Shown one piece after another: positions 22,952 through 31,543 of a DNA stretch of 64,000 nucleotides. Within the stretch, counting starts at the first letter, position 1. Every line of letters begins with the position of its first letter. Origin of the DNA: Streptomyces diastatochromogenes. GTDB lineage: Bacteria; Actinomycetota; Actinomycetes; Streptomycetales; Streptomycetaceae. The notes beneath the pieces were generated by a model. That model was not told where the DNA came from, ran no database searches, and saw nothing but the letters and a program-made list of their open reading frames with translations. The DNA lies in contig NZ_MCGQ01000016.1 of the NCBI RefSeq assembly GCF_002242805.1, positions 372,481 through 436,480 on the forward strand, given 5' to 3'. Position numbers and translations under genes: made by a program.

Positions 22952-24883
22952 CTAGTGCAGTCCGCTGATCGAGCTGCCGTCCGTCAGGGTGCCCTTCAGC
23001 TGTGCCTGTGCCCCCTGCTCGGCCCGGGCCACCAGCAGCGGTCCCGGGCCGGACGCGGTGACCCCGCCCGTCGCCCGGATCGACGCGGTGTCCCGGCTGC
23101 CCGCGGCCAGCAGGAACCAGTTCCCGGCGCGGGACTTCCACAGCACCCCGGCCAGGACGTGCGGGTCGCGCGGACCGCAGGCCGGTACGTCCGTGCCCTT
23201 GGCCACGATCGCGCCGACCGGCCCGCCCGGTGTCCGGAACTGGGCCAGTGCGGCCGTACCGTCACCGCGCCAGGTCTCGGCCCTGGTGCACACCCACTCG
23301 CCCGCCCCGCTCCCGTCGGGCAGCGGCTGGTCCGCGAACGCCCAGGCGTTGACGCTGCGCACCCCCGCGGAGCGCTCCGCGAGCAGCGAGCAGGCGAACG
23401 GCGCCCAGGAGCGCAGCCCCTCCGCGCCGGACGCCTCACCGGTGACGCCCGGGCGCCCGGCGGTGAGGTGCGCCGGGATCAACTCACCCAGGTCCGTGGC
23501 GAGTTGGGTGCCGAAGCCGTCGGTCAGCTGGAGCACGTTCCACGAGGTGCAGGTGCCGGGCTGCAGGGCGGGGCTGGCCAGCGGTGCGGTGACGCCGTCG
23601 GTGACGGTGAGGGGCGCGGCGGCCGACTCGGGCTTCATCAGGTCCCGCTCGGCCGCCTTCCTCACCCAAGGGGCGGTCAGATAGCGGACGTTGCCGTCGG
23701 CGCGGCCGAGCACCAGCGCGCTCGCCTCGGCGCCGGTCGCGCCGTCGACGCGGGCGAAGTCGAGGGCGGCGCCCGCGGTGCCGTCCTTGGGCTCGGCATA
23801 GCGGGTGATGCGCAGGCCGTCGTAGAAGATCGCCACGCGTGCGTTGTCCACCTCGCCCGCGTACAGCAGCTGGGGCGGGCCGGGCGGGGCGCCGGTCTGG
23901 GTGCCGGGGGTGGCCGAGACGCGGACCGTCTCTCCGGGGCGGGCCCAGACGGCCAGGGCGCGGCGCAGCAGGGCCTTGTCACCGGTGAGCGGGCCGCGGG
24001 CGGGCCACACGGAGAAGTCGGTGCGGGCCGCCGACTCCCATGCCGTCGGGGCGATGCGGGTCAGTTTGCCCGGGTCCAGGGCCGCCTGGGCCGCCGGGTT
24101 CTCCGCGTAGACGGGTGCGGCGGCGCCGTCGGGGCCCCAGCCGCCGCCCGGCAGGGCCACCAGCGCCCCGCACACCGCGAGCGCGGCAGCGGCGGCGAGC
24201 GCGGCCTTGGTGTGCTGACGGCGGCGCATCAGGTCGGTGGGCCGGGCCTGCAGGGAGCAGGGGTCGAACTCCGGGGAGGTGAGCAGCGCGTCCTGCGCGG
24301 GCACCCCGTTGGCCTCCGCCAGCGCGGACTCGGGGTGCTCGATCCCGGCGGAGGTGAGGATCCTGCGGATGTCCGCGTCGGGCAGCTTCTCCAGGCCGCG
24401 CAGCACATACACGGCGCGGGCCGGTCCGGACAGGGCGGACAGCCGCTGGTCCAGGGCCAGCTCGTCGGCGCCGCCGGAGCGCGGGAACAGGCGCAGGCCC
24501 CACACCTGGGGGAGCAGCGGCGGCAGCGGGGTGAGCCTGGGCCGGCCCTTGCGGGCGCGGGTCGCCTCCAGCGCCGTACGCAGGACCTGGAGGCGGAGGT
24601 AGGCGTACCCGGGGTCGCCCTCCCGGCCCGAGGACTGGGCCGGGATCACGGACGTCTGCTTGCGGCCCCGGGGCAGGGCGCGCTGCACGAGGGCGTGGGC
24701 CGTCAGCACCCGCCGGCTGCGGCCGAGACTCGGCGGCAGTACCAGGTAGGCGAGCCGGACCAGCCGGGGGTAGTGCTCGACGAGCGCGGCCTCGGCCTGT
24801 TCGACGTCGACGACCGGTCCGGCGGCCCCGGCGGAGGAGGGTGCGTGACGCTGGGCTACATCCTGTGACTGCACGTCCAGCAA
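22952..24883 (-). CDS. Membrane-anchored protein with sigma-factor-like N-terminus and large extracytoplasmic region
   Basis: Up to 643 residues. The N-terminal 200 residues resemble a degenerate ECF sigma factor: a region-2-like EAALVEHYPRLVRLAYLVLP and a region-4-like ARAVYVLRGLEKLPDADIRR. At about residues 235-255 a single membrane helix (AALAAAAALAVCGALVAL) leads to about 390 extracytoplasmic residues of unknown fold with scattered Cys pairs. A cytoplasmic sigma-like part tethered to an external sensor would suit membrane-coupled signalling. Direct DNA binding is uncertain since key sigma residues are not clear. The start codon is weak (TTG at 24883 or GTG at 24874). Its neighbours do not help. 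Confidence 0.75.
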   Translation of the reverse strand: MLDVQSQDVAQRHAPSSAGAAGPVVDVEQAEAALVEHYPRLVRLAYLVLPPSLGRSRRVLTAHALVQRALPRGRKQTSVIPAQSSGREGDPGYAYLRLQVLRTALEATRARKGRPRLTPLPPLLPQVWGLRLFPRSGGADELALDQRLSALSGPARAVYVLRGLEKLPDADIRRILTSAGIEHPESALAEANGVPAQDALLTSPEFDPCSLQARPTDLMRRRQHTKAALAAAAALAVCGALVALPGGGWGPDGAAAPVYAENPAAQAALDPGKLTRIAPTAWESAARTDFSVWPARGPLTGDKALLRRALAVWARPGETVRVSATPGTQTGAPPGPPQLLYAGEVDNARVAIFYDGLRITRYAEPKDGTAGAALDFARVDGATGAEASALVLGRADGNVRYLTAPWVRKAAERDLMKPESAAAPLTVTDGVTAPLASPALQPGTCTSWNVLQLTDGFGTQLATDLGELIPAHLTAGRPGVTGEASGAEGLRSWAPFACSLLAERSAGVRSVNAWAFADQPLPDGSGAGEWVCTRAETWRGDGTAALAQFRTPGGPVGAIVAKGTDVPACGPRDPHVLAGVLWKSRAGNWFLLAAGSRDTASIRATGGVTASGPGPLLVARAEQGAQAQLKGTLTDGSSISGLH

Positions 24884-24923
24884 AACGAGCGAACCGTTGG
24901 TTGGTCACCGCCAAGCGGGTGAC

Positions 24924-25117
24924 TCACTCCTCCGGTTCGACCAGCAGGCGGGCGTAGTCGGCCATCGACCGCTGGTAGCGCGGCAGATGCGGGGCCAGGG
25001 CGCCGAGCACGAGGGAGAGACCCTCGCGGTCACGGCCCAGACTGGACAGGCACAGGGCGAGACAGGCTTGAGGCCCCGCGCCAGCGCCTCCCGGTACAGC
25101 GGTCCTGTGCCTGCCAT
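24924..25117 (-). pseudogene. Remnant of a TPR-type protein gene (deleted and frameshifted)
   Basis: Two pieces of one protein lie in different frames. GPLYREALARGL sits at about 25075-25114, and the C-terminal GLSLVLGALAPHLPRYQRS with MADYARLLVEPEE ends at the TGA at 24924. Streptomyces encode a roughly 150-residue tetratricopeptide protein in which these two parts are separated by tens of residues. Here they nearly abut with a frame change, and the N-terminal half is missing, so this looks like a decayed copy. The family comparison is from memory. The upstream end is not defined. Confidence 0.6.
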
Positions 25118-25201
25118 GGCATCGGATTTGAGCGCACCGCCCCCCGCAGCCGTATCCGAGAGGGCTGGGGCATGCTTGGCCCACCAGGACCGGAGGAACG
25201 G

Positions 25202-25606
25202 ATGAGGTTGACGCGAGTGATGATCGGCGCCGCAGCGGCGCTGGCCCTGGCGGGCTGTGGTTCGAGCGGTGACTCGAAGGCGGTGCCGCCCACCGCCACG
25301 GGCAGCCTGGAGAGCCTGGCCGCAGAGGTGAAGTGCAAGCCGAACATGCAGACCGACGCCGACGAGCTCCGCCAGGCCATCTGCAAGAACACCGACGGGC
25401 GGTTCATCCTCGCCACCTTCGCCACCGACCGCGGCCAGCGCGAGTGGATCAACGACGCGAAGGACTACGGCGGTTACTACCTCGTCGGCCGCAAGTGGGT
25501 CGCCGTCGGCGACGACGGGGTCGTCAAGGCGCTGCGCGGCACGCTCGGCGGCGACGTCGAGATCGGCACCAACCACAAGGCCCACAGCGGCGCCCACAGC
25601 GGCTGA
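25202..25606 (+). CDS. Small lipoprotein of unknown function
   Basis: A 134-residue lipoprotein. MRLTRVMIG and a hydrophobic core are followed by lipobox LAGC at Cys19 and a Ser/Gly spacer. The mature part has one Cys pair (K-C-K-P and AICKN) and an FILATFATDRGQ segment. No known enzyme motif is present. The ATG at 25202 has GGAGG (25192-25196). It is followed by a strong bidirectional terminator. Conserved-looking coding (high GC3), function unknown. Confidence 0.85.
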   Translation: MRLTRVMIGAAAALALAGCGSSGDSKAVPPTATGSLESLAAEVKCKPNMQTDADELRQAICKNTDGRFILATFATDRGQREWINDAKDYGGYYLVGRKWVAVGDDGVVKALRGTLGGDVEIGTNHKAHSGAHSG

Positions 25607-25635
25607 TCTGTTCGGCTCCACATCGGGGCACAAGA

Positions 25636-25670
25636 AAAGCGGGCGGTGGGAGATTCCCACCGCCCGCTTT
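25636..25670. terminator. Bidirectional terminator
   Basis: A perfect 16-bp stem, AAAGCGGGCGGTGGGA (25636-25651) with its complement (25655-25670), around a 3-base loop. A and T tracts lie on the two sides, so it serves both the lipoprotein gene and the convergent DUF1996 gene. Confidence 0.88.
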
Positions 25671-25685
25671 CCTAGGGGGTGTTCA

Positions 25686-27248
25686 CTACGCGCACCGCTG
25701 GCCGGTGTTGATGCAGTTCGCGATCTTGTTCGCCAGGCCGCCGGTCGTGACGCTGATGAAGTCGTCGTGGTCGGTGGCCGGCTTGTGGAGCTGCTCCGGG
25801 AAGCCGTCCACCGCGTAGGCGTTCTTCACCTGGCCGTTCACGATGGTCGGCGGGGTGATGTTGTACGTCAGGCGCATCGTCAGCTGCGGGATCGCCTTGA
25901 AGCCGTTCCCGCAGACACCGCTCGCCGGATCGGCGAAGGCCACGTGCGTACGGTGGTTGGCGCTGTCGATGTTCTGCCCGTCCCAGCAGCTCTGGAAGGC
26001 GAACGTACGCACCACCTTGCTGCCCTGCGGGCAGATCGGGTACTGCGTCGTCAGCTGCACCTTGTTCTCGAAGCCGGTGCAGCTCCAGTGCGCGTTGGCG
26101 TTCGCCAGACCGTTGGTCGTGGTCTTGGCGTCACCGGTGATGATGCGCAGGAACTGCGGCATCGCGACGACCTTGCTGGCCGGGCTGCCGACGTACTTGA
26201 TCTGCGCCGACACCGGCGTCAGGATCTTGCCGACGTTGCCTTCCTTGCCACCGCCGTCCGCGTTCTGGTCGAAGTCCTGCGAGCCGTCCTGGATCCGGAC
26301 CACCGGCCAGTAGTACGACGACAGGTCGCTCTTGTTCTGGCAGCTGGTGCCGCCCTGCAGGAACGTCTGGTTGCTGGAGAACGCGTTGACCTTCTGGTTG
26401 CCGACGTAGTCGTGCAGGTGGTGCGCACCGTTGGTCACGCCGGGCGCCACGATCACGTTGTCGGTGTTGTGGTTCTTGTTCGCGTTCACACCGCAGCGCG
26501 TGGTGAACGTGCCCGTCGAGGCGTTGCCGGACTTCTGCGGCTTCGCCAGGACGTTCGCCGCGACCTTCGTGATGTCCACGAAGTCGGCCGCGACCGGGCC
26601 GTTGCCGGCCTGCCCGCCGATGTTCTGCTGCTGACCGGCGTTGCCCTGCTGCTGGCCGCCGTTCTGCTGCTGACCACCGGTGTTCTGCTGCTGCCCACCG
26701 TTCTGCTGCTGACCACCGGTGTTCTGCTGCTGCCCACCGTTCTGCTGCTGACCACCGGCGTTGGTCTGGTTGGCGGTCTGCGTCGTACACGCGGCGAGCT
26801 GCTTGAGCGAGTTGTCGAAGGAACCGCCGACCCGCTGGATGTCGATCCTGATCCGGTCGATCGTCGCGGCCCGCTTCTCCTTGAGGGGGCCGACGATCGC
26901 GTTCTGCACGAAGCTCGGATCGTTCGTCTGCGCCTGCCGGGTGGAGGCGAGCCGGGAGTAGGCCTCGGTGATCTGCTTGTCGAGGTTCGCCAGCTCCGTC
27001 GCCACGCCCTGGCGGGCCTGGTTCGGCACGTTCGTCAGCTTCTGGCCGACGTCCGGGCAGGAGATCGTCGCGACCGAAGCCGTCGCGGCCTTGGTCTGGT
27101 TGCCTCCCCACGACTGGTTGTTCGACTCGTGCGCCGAGGCGTAGAAGTTCGCCCAGATCAGCCCGCCCCCACCGAGCGCTAGGGCCGCCGATGCGGCTAT
27201 GGCCTTGGTGGCCAGCGGCGTACGGCGTTTTCGTGTGTTGCGTCCCAT
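25686..27248 (-). CDS. Secreted DUF1996-domain protein with Gln/Asn-rich repeat linker
   Basis: A 520-residue secreted protein. A basic N-terminus (MGRNTRKRRTP) and an Ala-rich signal peptide are followed by a helical module bounded by Cys residues (ISCPDVGQKL to AACTTQT). Next comes a low-complexity linker of repeated GGQQQN blocks, then a C-terminal DUF1996 domain with several His and Cys (HLHDYVGNQ, RTHVAFADP). DUF1996 occurs in fungal and actinobacterial secreted proteins of unknown activity, often beside polysaccharide-degrading enzymes. ATG 27248 has GAGGAG upstream. The gene at 33.0-33.7 kb has a similar signal, helical-module and Gln-rich layout. Confidence 0.85.
   Translation of the reverse strand: MGRNTRKRRTPLATKAIAASAALALGGGGLIWANFYASAHESNNQSWGGNQTKAATASVATISCPDVGQKLTNVPNQARQGVATELANLDKQITEAYSRLASTRQAQTNDPSFVQNAIVGPLKEKRAATIDRIRIDIQRVGGSFDNSLKQLAACTTQTANQTNAGGQQQNGGQQQNTGGQQQNGGQQQNTGGQQQNGGQQQGNAGQQQNIGGQAGNGPVAADFVDITKVAANVLAKPQKSGNASTGTFTTRCGVNANKNHNTDNVIVAPGVTNGAHHLHDYVGNQKVNAFSSNQTFLQGGTSCQNKSDLSSYYWPVVRIQDGSQDFDQNADGGGKEGNVGKILTPVSAQIKYVGSPASKVVAMPQFLRIITGDAKTTTNGLANANAHWSCTGFENKVQLTTQYPICPQGSKVVRTFAFQSCWDGQNIDSANHRTHVAFADPASGVCGNGFKAIPQLTMRLTYNITPPTIVNGQVKNAYAVDGFPEQLHKPATDHDDFISVTTGGLANKIANCINTGQRCA
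26621..26760 (-). repeat. In-gene tandem repeats encoding GGQQQN(T) units
   Basis: About three and a half copies of a 39-base unit (TTCTGCTGCTG-based on the + strand) encode alternating GGQQQN and TGGQQQN. Adjacent copies are nearly identical at the DNA level, suggesting recent expansion by slippage or recombination in a flexible linker. Confidence 0.85.
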
Positions 27249-27422
27249 GGAACTCCTCTGACTTCCTTGCGGGGCAGCATCGAGGCGCCCGACAGGAGTG
27301 AAGCGGCGTCCATCCATACGGACGCCGCCCCAGAGGTGTTCAGCCGTCTCACAAATTAGTCAGAGGATTACCCCGCACTCGGGTCTCAAATGCCCCCTGA
27401 GCAGCGGAAGTTGATGCGAGGC

Positions 27423-28076
27423 TCAGTGGTCGTGGTCGAGGTAGGCGAGCACGGCCAGAACGCGGCGATTGTCGTCGTCCGACACCTCAAGGCCCAGTTT
27501 GCCGAAGATGTTGGAGGTGTGTTTGGCGATGGCCCGTTCCGTCACCACCAGCTGCGCGGCGATCGCCGCGTTGGACCGACCCTGCGCCATCAGCTCCAGC
27601 ACCTCCCGCTCCCGCGGGGTGAGGTTGCCCAACGGCCGGTCCTCCGCCGACCGCCGCGACAGCAGCTGCTGGATCACCTGCGGGTCCATGGCCGTACCGC
27701 CCGCGGCCACCCGTCGTACGGCGTCCACGAACTGGTCGGCGTCGAAGACCCGGTCCTTGAGCAGATAGCCCACCCCGCCGCTGCCGTCGGCCAGCAGCTC
27801 CCGCGCGTACAGCTGCTCCACGTGCTGGGAGAGGACCAGCACCGGCAGCCCGGGCCGCTCCCGCCGCGCCCGCAGCGCGCACTGCAGGCCCTCGTCGGTG
27901 TGCGTGGGCGGCAGCCGTACGTCGACCACGGCGACGTCCGGCTCCAACTCGGCGAGCGCGCGGGTGAGTTCGGGCCCGGACTCGACGGCCGCCGCGATCT
28001 CGAAGCCGTAGGCCTCCAGCAGCCGGACCAGTCCGTCGCGCAGCAGGAAGAGGTCTTCGGCTAGGACAACACGCAC
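27423..28076 (-). CDS. NarL/LuxR-type response regulator
   Basis: A 217-residue response regulator. The receiver domain has the acidic pair at Glu7/Asp8, phospho-acceptor Asp52 (VVDVRLPP) and the KDRV lysine. The LuxR HTH at the C-terminus reads LTPREREVLELMAQGRSN, then IAKHTSNIFGKLGL. The GTG start at 28076 lies inside the end of the upstream histidine kinase gene (16-base overlap), which fixes the pair as co-translated. The target genes are unknown. Confidence 0.93.
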   Translation of the reverse strand: MRVVLAEDLFLLRDGLVRLLEAYGFEIAAAVESGPELTRALAELEPDVAVVDVRLPPTHTDEGLQCALRARRERPGLPVLVLSQHVEQLYARELLADGSGGVGYLLKDRVFDADQFVDAVRRVAAGGTAMDPQVIQQLLSRRSAEDRPLGNLTPREREVLELMAQGRSNAAIAAQLVVTERAIAKHTSNIFGKLGLEVSDDDNRRVLAVLAYLDHDH

Positions 28077-29332
28077 GGGATCTCCATGGTCACCAGGGTG
28101 GGACCGCCCGCGGGGCTGCTGACGGCCAGGACGCCGTCGAATGTACCGAGCCGCCGCTCGACTCCGGCGAGCCCCGAGCCCGCGCCGATCACGGCACCGC
28201 CCCTGCCGTTGTCGGTGACCGTGATCCGCAGCAGGTCGCCGGCCTGGTGCAGGTCCACCCAGAGCCGGTCGGCCCCGGAGTGCTTGACGGCGTTGGTGAG
28301 CACCTCGCTGACCGCGAAGTAGGCGGCCGACTCGACGGGTGCCTCCGCGCGGCCGGACAGCTCCACGCTCACCTCGCTCGGCAGGGGCAGCCGCAGCGCC
28401 AACGCCCGTACGGCGTCCCCGAGTCCGCGCTCGGCCAGCACCGGCGGGTGGATGCCCCGGACCAGGTCGCGCAGTTCCTCCAGGGCCTCGGCGGAGCTCC
28501 GGCGGGCCTGGGAGAGGAGCTTCTTCGCCTGCGCCGGGTCCTTGTCCAGCAGCATCTCGATCGTGCCGAGGTCCATGCCCATCGCGACCAGCCGGGCCTG
28601 CGCCCCGTCGTGCAGGTCCCGCTCGATGCGGCGCAGCTCGGCGGCCGAGGTGTCCACGGCGTCGCGCCGGGTCTCGGTCAGCACCCGTACCCGTTCGGCG
28701 AGTTCGCCTTGGTCGGCGCCGAGGACGGCCCGGGTCAGCGTGAAGTGGGCCGTCAGCAGGCGCGGGGTGAGGCGGTAGGCGGCGACCAGGAGGACCGCGG
28801 CGGTGGCGGCGGCGCCGAGCGCGGAGGGCTGGTCGGTGACCGGCACGAAGCCGTACCAGTACGTCTCGTCCTTCGCGAGCACCCGCCACAGCCCGGCCGC
28901 CACCGCGAACCCCTCGAAGGGGTAGAAGAGCAGGACGGCCGGCAGCAGCGCGGTCACGAAGCCGGCCGTCATGTCCACCGGCAGCCACAGCAGGTCCCGC
29001 CGGACCTGCGGGTCGTGCAGCATCGCGAACGTCCGCGTCCAGGGGTTCGCGCCGGCGGGGACCGGCCGGTAGACCGACGGGATCCGCACCCCGCACCACT
29101 CGGCCGCGAGTTCCCGGCGCTTGTCCGCGAGGGCCCGTACCGCGGTCAGGATCGGCGGGGTCGTGACGAGGCCGACACCGATCGGGATGAGCGCGACGGA
29201 GACGAGGGTCAGCACGAGGAACAGCACCGAGAAGGGCAGCACGGCCACGGCCAGCGCGAGTCCCTGTACGGCGGCCAGCAGTACCTCTCGGGTCCGCGCG
29301 CGGGCACGGCCACTGTTCGTTTCGGTGTTCAT
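28061..29332 (-). CDS. Sensor histidine kinase (HisKA_3, NarL-partner type)
   Basis: A 423-residue membrane kinase. An N-terminal membrane sensor with about four to five hydrophobic segments (AVLPFSVLFLVLTLVSVALI; LLPAVLLFYPF) resembles the actinobacterial putative-sensor domain. The HisKA_3 dimerisation box DLHDGAQARLVAMG with the phospho-His is present, as is an HATPase domain ending in NGRGGA and GSGLAGVERR. I chose ATG 29332, which begins MNTETNSGR; a GTG-like extension upstream is possible but lacks a ribosome site. It is coupled to the response regulator downstream. The signal is unknown. Confidence 0.92.
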   Translation of the reverse strand: MNTETNSGRARARTREVLLAAVQGLALAVAVLPFSVLFLVLTLVSVALIPIGVGLVTTPPILTAVRALADKRRELAAEWCGVRIPSVYRPVPAGANPWTRTFAMLHDPQVRRDLLWLPVDMTAGFVTALLPAVLLFYPFEGFAVAAGLWRVLAKDETYWYGFVPVTDQPSALGAAATAAVLLVAAYRLTPRLLTAHFTLTRAVLGADQGELAERVRVLTETRRDAVDTSAAELRRIERDLHDGAQARLVAMGMDLGTIEMLLDKDPAQAKKLLSQARRSSAEALEELRDLVRGIHPPVLAERGLGDAVRALALRLPLPSEVSVELSGRAEAPVESAAYFAVSEVLTNAVKHSGADRLWVDLHQAGDLLRITVTDNGRGGAVIGAGSGLAGVERRLGTFDGVLAVSSPAGGPTLVTMEIPCVLS

Positions 29333-29384
29333 GCCGCAAGTCTCGCCGACCCGTCGGCCCCGGTCACTGGGCCGAAGTCCCATG

Positions 29385-30407
29385 TCAGGGGGTGGTGTCA
29401 GGTACACCCCCGCCCGCGGCCAGCACCTTCGCCTCCACCTCCGGGTCCAGGCCCTTGGCCGTACGGTCCGGGCGCTGCGGTGCGGTGTCGCCGATCTCCG
29501 TCAGCCACCGCCAGGTGTCGGCGACGGTCTCGCCCACCGGCCGGCACTCCAGCCCGGTGGCCAGCGCCCGGGACACGTCCGCGCGGTGTACGCAGGACAG
29601 CTCGCCGTCCGGCGGCACCCACACCGGCAGCTGCGTCCACGGCTCGATCCCGGCGTCCAGGATCACCTCCGGGTCGGTCCAGCGCAGGTCGGCGTCCGCG
29701 CCGGTGACGTGCACGCAGGCGCGGAGCAGCTCGCCCATGGTGGTGTGGCCGGGCGGGCTCACGAGGTTGTACGGCCCGTTCAACTCCCGCTCCACCGCCC
29801 CGACGACCCAGTCGGCGAGGTCGCGCGCGTCGACGTACTGGAGCGGCAGGTCCTGCGGCCCCGGTGCCAGGACCGGGCCGCCGCGGGCGATCCGGGTCAG
29901 CCACCAGGGCAGCCGGCCGACGTTCTCGTACGGGCCGAGGATCAGCCCGGCCCGTACCAGCAGCGAGTCCTCGGTGCCGAAGGCCTCGACGGCGGCCAAC
30001 TCGCCACCCCGCTTGTCCTTCGCGTACTCCGTCGCCCCGGCGTCGGCGGCGGCGCCCTCGACCAGCGGAGCGTCCTCGCCGGCTCCGGGGGGCCAGGGCC
30101 AGGCGTACACGGACCGGCTGGAGACGTACACGTACCGTCCGGCACGGCCCCGCAGCAGCCGTGCCGCCTCCCGGACCGCGCGCGGCGCGGCCGACCAGGT
30201 GTCGACCACGGCGTCCCAGGTGCCGTCGTCACCGGCGAGGGCGGCCAGGCCGTCGGGGGCGGTGCGGTCGCCGTGCAGCGACCGCACCCCCTCGGGAGGC
30301 CGGTGCCGTCCCCGGTGGAAGACGGTCACCTCCCAGCCGCGCCCGAGCGCGGCCTCCACGACGGCCCGCCCCACGAACTCCGTACCGCCCAGCACGAGAA
30401 GTCTCAT
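29385..30407 (-). CDS. NAD-dependent epimerase/dehydratase-type SDR
   Basis: A 340-residue extended SDR. The N-terminal Rossmann motif is LVLGGTEFVGRAVV (GxxxxG type). YVYVSSRSVYAWP supplies the Ser/Tyr part of the active site, though the canonical YxxxK appears as YAKDKRGGE. The substrate is not predictable; such reductases act on sugar nucleotides or isoflavone-like compounds. It ends 52 bases before the kinase gene on the same strand and could be co-transcribed with it. Confidence 0.88.
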   Translation of the reverse strand: MRLLVLGGTEFVGRAVVEAALGRGWEVTVFHRGRHRPPEGVRSLHGDRTAPDGLAALAGDDGTWDAVVDTWSAAPRAVREAARLLRGRAGRYVYVSSRSVYAWPWPPGAGEDAPLVEGAAADAGATEYAKDKRGGELAAVEAFGTEDSLLVRAGLILGPYENVGRLPWWLTRIARGGPVLAPGPQDLPLQYVDARDLADWVVGAVERELNGPYNLVSPPGHTTMGELLRACVHVTGADADLRWTDPEVILDAGIEPWTQLPVWVPPDGELSCVHRADVSRALATGLECRPVGETVADTWRWLTEIGDTAPQRPDRTAKGLDPEVEAKVLAAGGGVPDTTP

Positions 30408-30474
30408 GCCAGGGAGCGTGCCCGGTACGGGCCCGGGGAGGGAAGAGCTGTCTGCCGTCGGCAGACAGCCCGGG

Positions 30475-31050
30475 TCAACGCCCGGTCGGCGGGGTGTACT
30501 TGTAGCCGACCCGGCGCACCGTCTGGATCGTCTGGCGGTGCTGTGCGCCCAGCTTGCGGCGCAGCCGGGCGATGTGGACGTCGACGGTGCGGCCGTCGCC
30601 GACGTGGCCGTAGCCCCAGACCGTGGTGACGAGCTGGTCGCGGGTGTGCACCCGGTGCGGGTGTGCCACCAGGTGTGCGAGCAGCTCGAACTCCAGGTAG
30701 GTGAGGTCGAGTTCGCGGCCGTCGACGCTGGCGGTGCGCTGCACGGAGTCGATCCGCACCAGCGCGTCGCCGTCCGCCTGCGCGGCCGTCTCCGGCTGGT
30801 CCGGCACCGCGACCGGCAGGAACGGGGGCCGCTGGTCGGCCGGGACCAGCACCAGGTAGCCGACCATCGGCGGCTGGCCGGGCAGGGTGGGCAGGGTGTG
30901 CTGCGGCGCGGGCAGCCAGGTGGCGCCCGGCGGCAGGAAGTCCGCCACGTCCACGACCTCGTCCCGGTCGACGGCCCGCAGCCGGTGCCGGGTGCCGCTC
31001 GGGGCGGGGGTGGTGAGGGTGGCGGTGGAAAGAGAACGAGTGGTCGCCAT
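30475..31050 (-). CDS. Winged-helix regulator without receiver domain (GlnRII-like)
   Basis: A 191-residue protein whose C-terminal 100 residues form an OmpR/PhoB winged helix (LTYLEFELLAHLVAHPHRVH, VDVHIARLRRKLG, IQTVRRVGYKY). The N-terminal 90 residues are Pro-rich (FLPPGATWLPAPQHTLP) and show no phospho-acceptor receiver fold. It sits close to glnII, as does the regulator GlnRII in S. coelicolor, so it is a candidate for that protein; the identification is from position and fold only. Regulation would not depend on phosphorylation. Confidence 0.8.
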   Translation of the reverse strand: MATTRSLSTATLTTPAPSGTRHRLRAVDRDEVVDVADFLPPGATWLPAPQHTLPTLPGQPPMVGYLVLVPADQRPPFLPVAVPDQPETAAQADGDALVRIDSVQRTASVDGRELDLTYLEFELLAHLVAHPHRVHTRDQLVTTVWGYGHVGDGRTVDVHIARLRRKLGAQHRQTIQTVRRVGYKYTPPTGR

Positions 31051-31169
31051 GAGGGGTCAGCTCTTTCGCGCGAGAAGTTCGTCGGGCAGGACGACGGCCG
31101 CGATTCGTGGTCGGGCGCGCCGGGGGACGTACGTCGTTTCGCGCTGGCCGAAGGCCGGGGTGTACGGCT

Positions 31170-31292
31170 TTAGAGGGCCCGCGCGTTCATCGCGCGGCAA
31201 CACACCCGGTCGAAGTCGTGGTGCTGACGGGAAGGCCAGAACGGCTCGAGGTCATGGCGACCTGTCGCGGTGTAGTACTGGAAGCTGGCCAT
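31170..31292 (-). CDS. Possible 40-residue small protein beside glnII
   Basis: ATG at 31292 to TAA at 31170 encodes MASFQYYTATGRHDLEPFWP followed by a basic His/Cys-containing tail (DRVCCRAMNARAL). Third codon positions are strongly G/C, as in real Streptomyces genes, and the composition is not that of a shadow frame. There is no good ribosome site directly before the ATG. AGAGGAGG lies about 35 bases upstream, in frame with no ATG/GTG beside it, so the start may be non-standard. Unknown function; treat as a candidate. Confidence 0.5.
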   Translation of the reverse strand: MASFQYYTATGRHDLEPFWPSRQHHDFDRVCCRAMNARAL

Positions 31293-31493
31293 GCGCTCAT
31301 TGAAGCAGAAGAGCGCGCCGAGCAGGACCCTCCTCTCACTGCTTGGACGCTTCCTTGACGTGAAGTTGGCGTTGCATGTGCCCTTCGGGCGGTCGTACGG
31401 CCCTGGTCAGCGGCTTTCCGGTCGTCGGCACGTCCGAAATGCCGTCTCACGATCCGGACGAGTGCTGTTCGGCAGGCCACTTGGGGCATGCGG

Positions 31494-31526
31494 AAGGGGC
31501 GCCCACCAGGTCGGTGGGCGCCCCTT
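31494..31526 (-). terminator. Terminator of glnII
   Basis: A 14-bp stem AAGGGGCGCCCACC (31494-31507) / GGTGGGCGCCCCTT (31513-31526) with a 5-base loop, 17 bases after the glnII stop. Confidence 0.85.
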
Positions 31527-31543
31527 CGTGCAGAGCGTGCGGA

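Noticed and set aside
31187..31489. Leftward 100-residue frame between the regulator and the glnII terminator
   Set aside because: It overlaps the better 40-residue candidate in another frame, has Ser/Arg/Thr-rich composition and no ribosome site.
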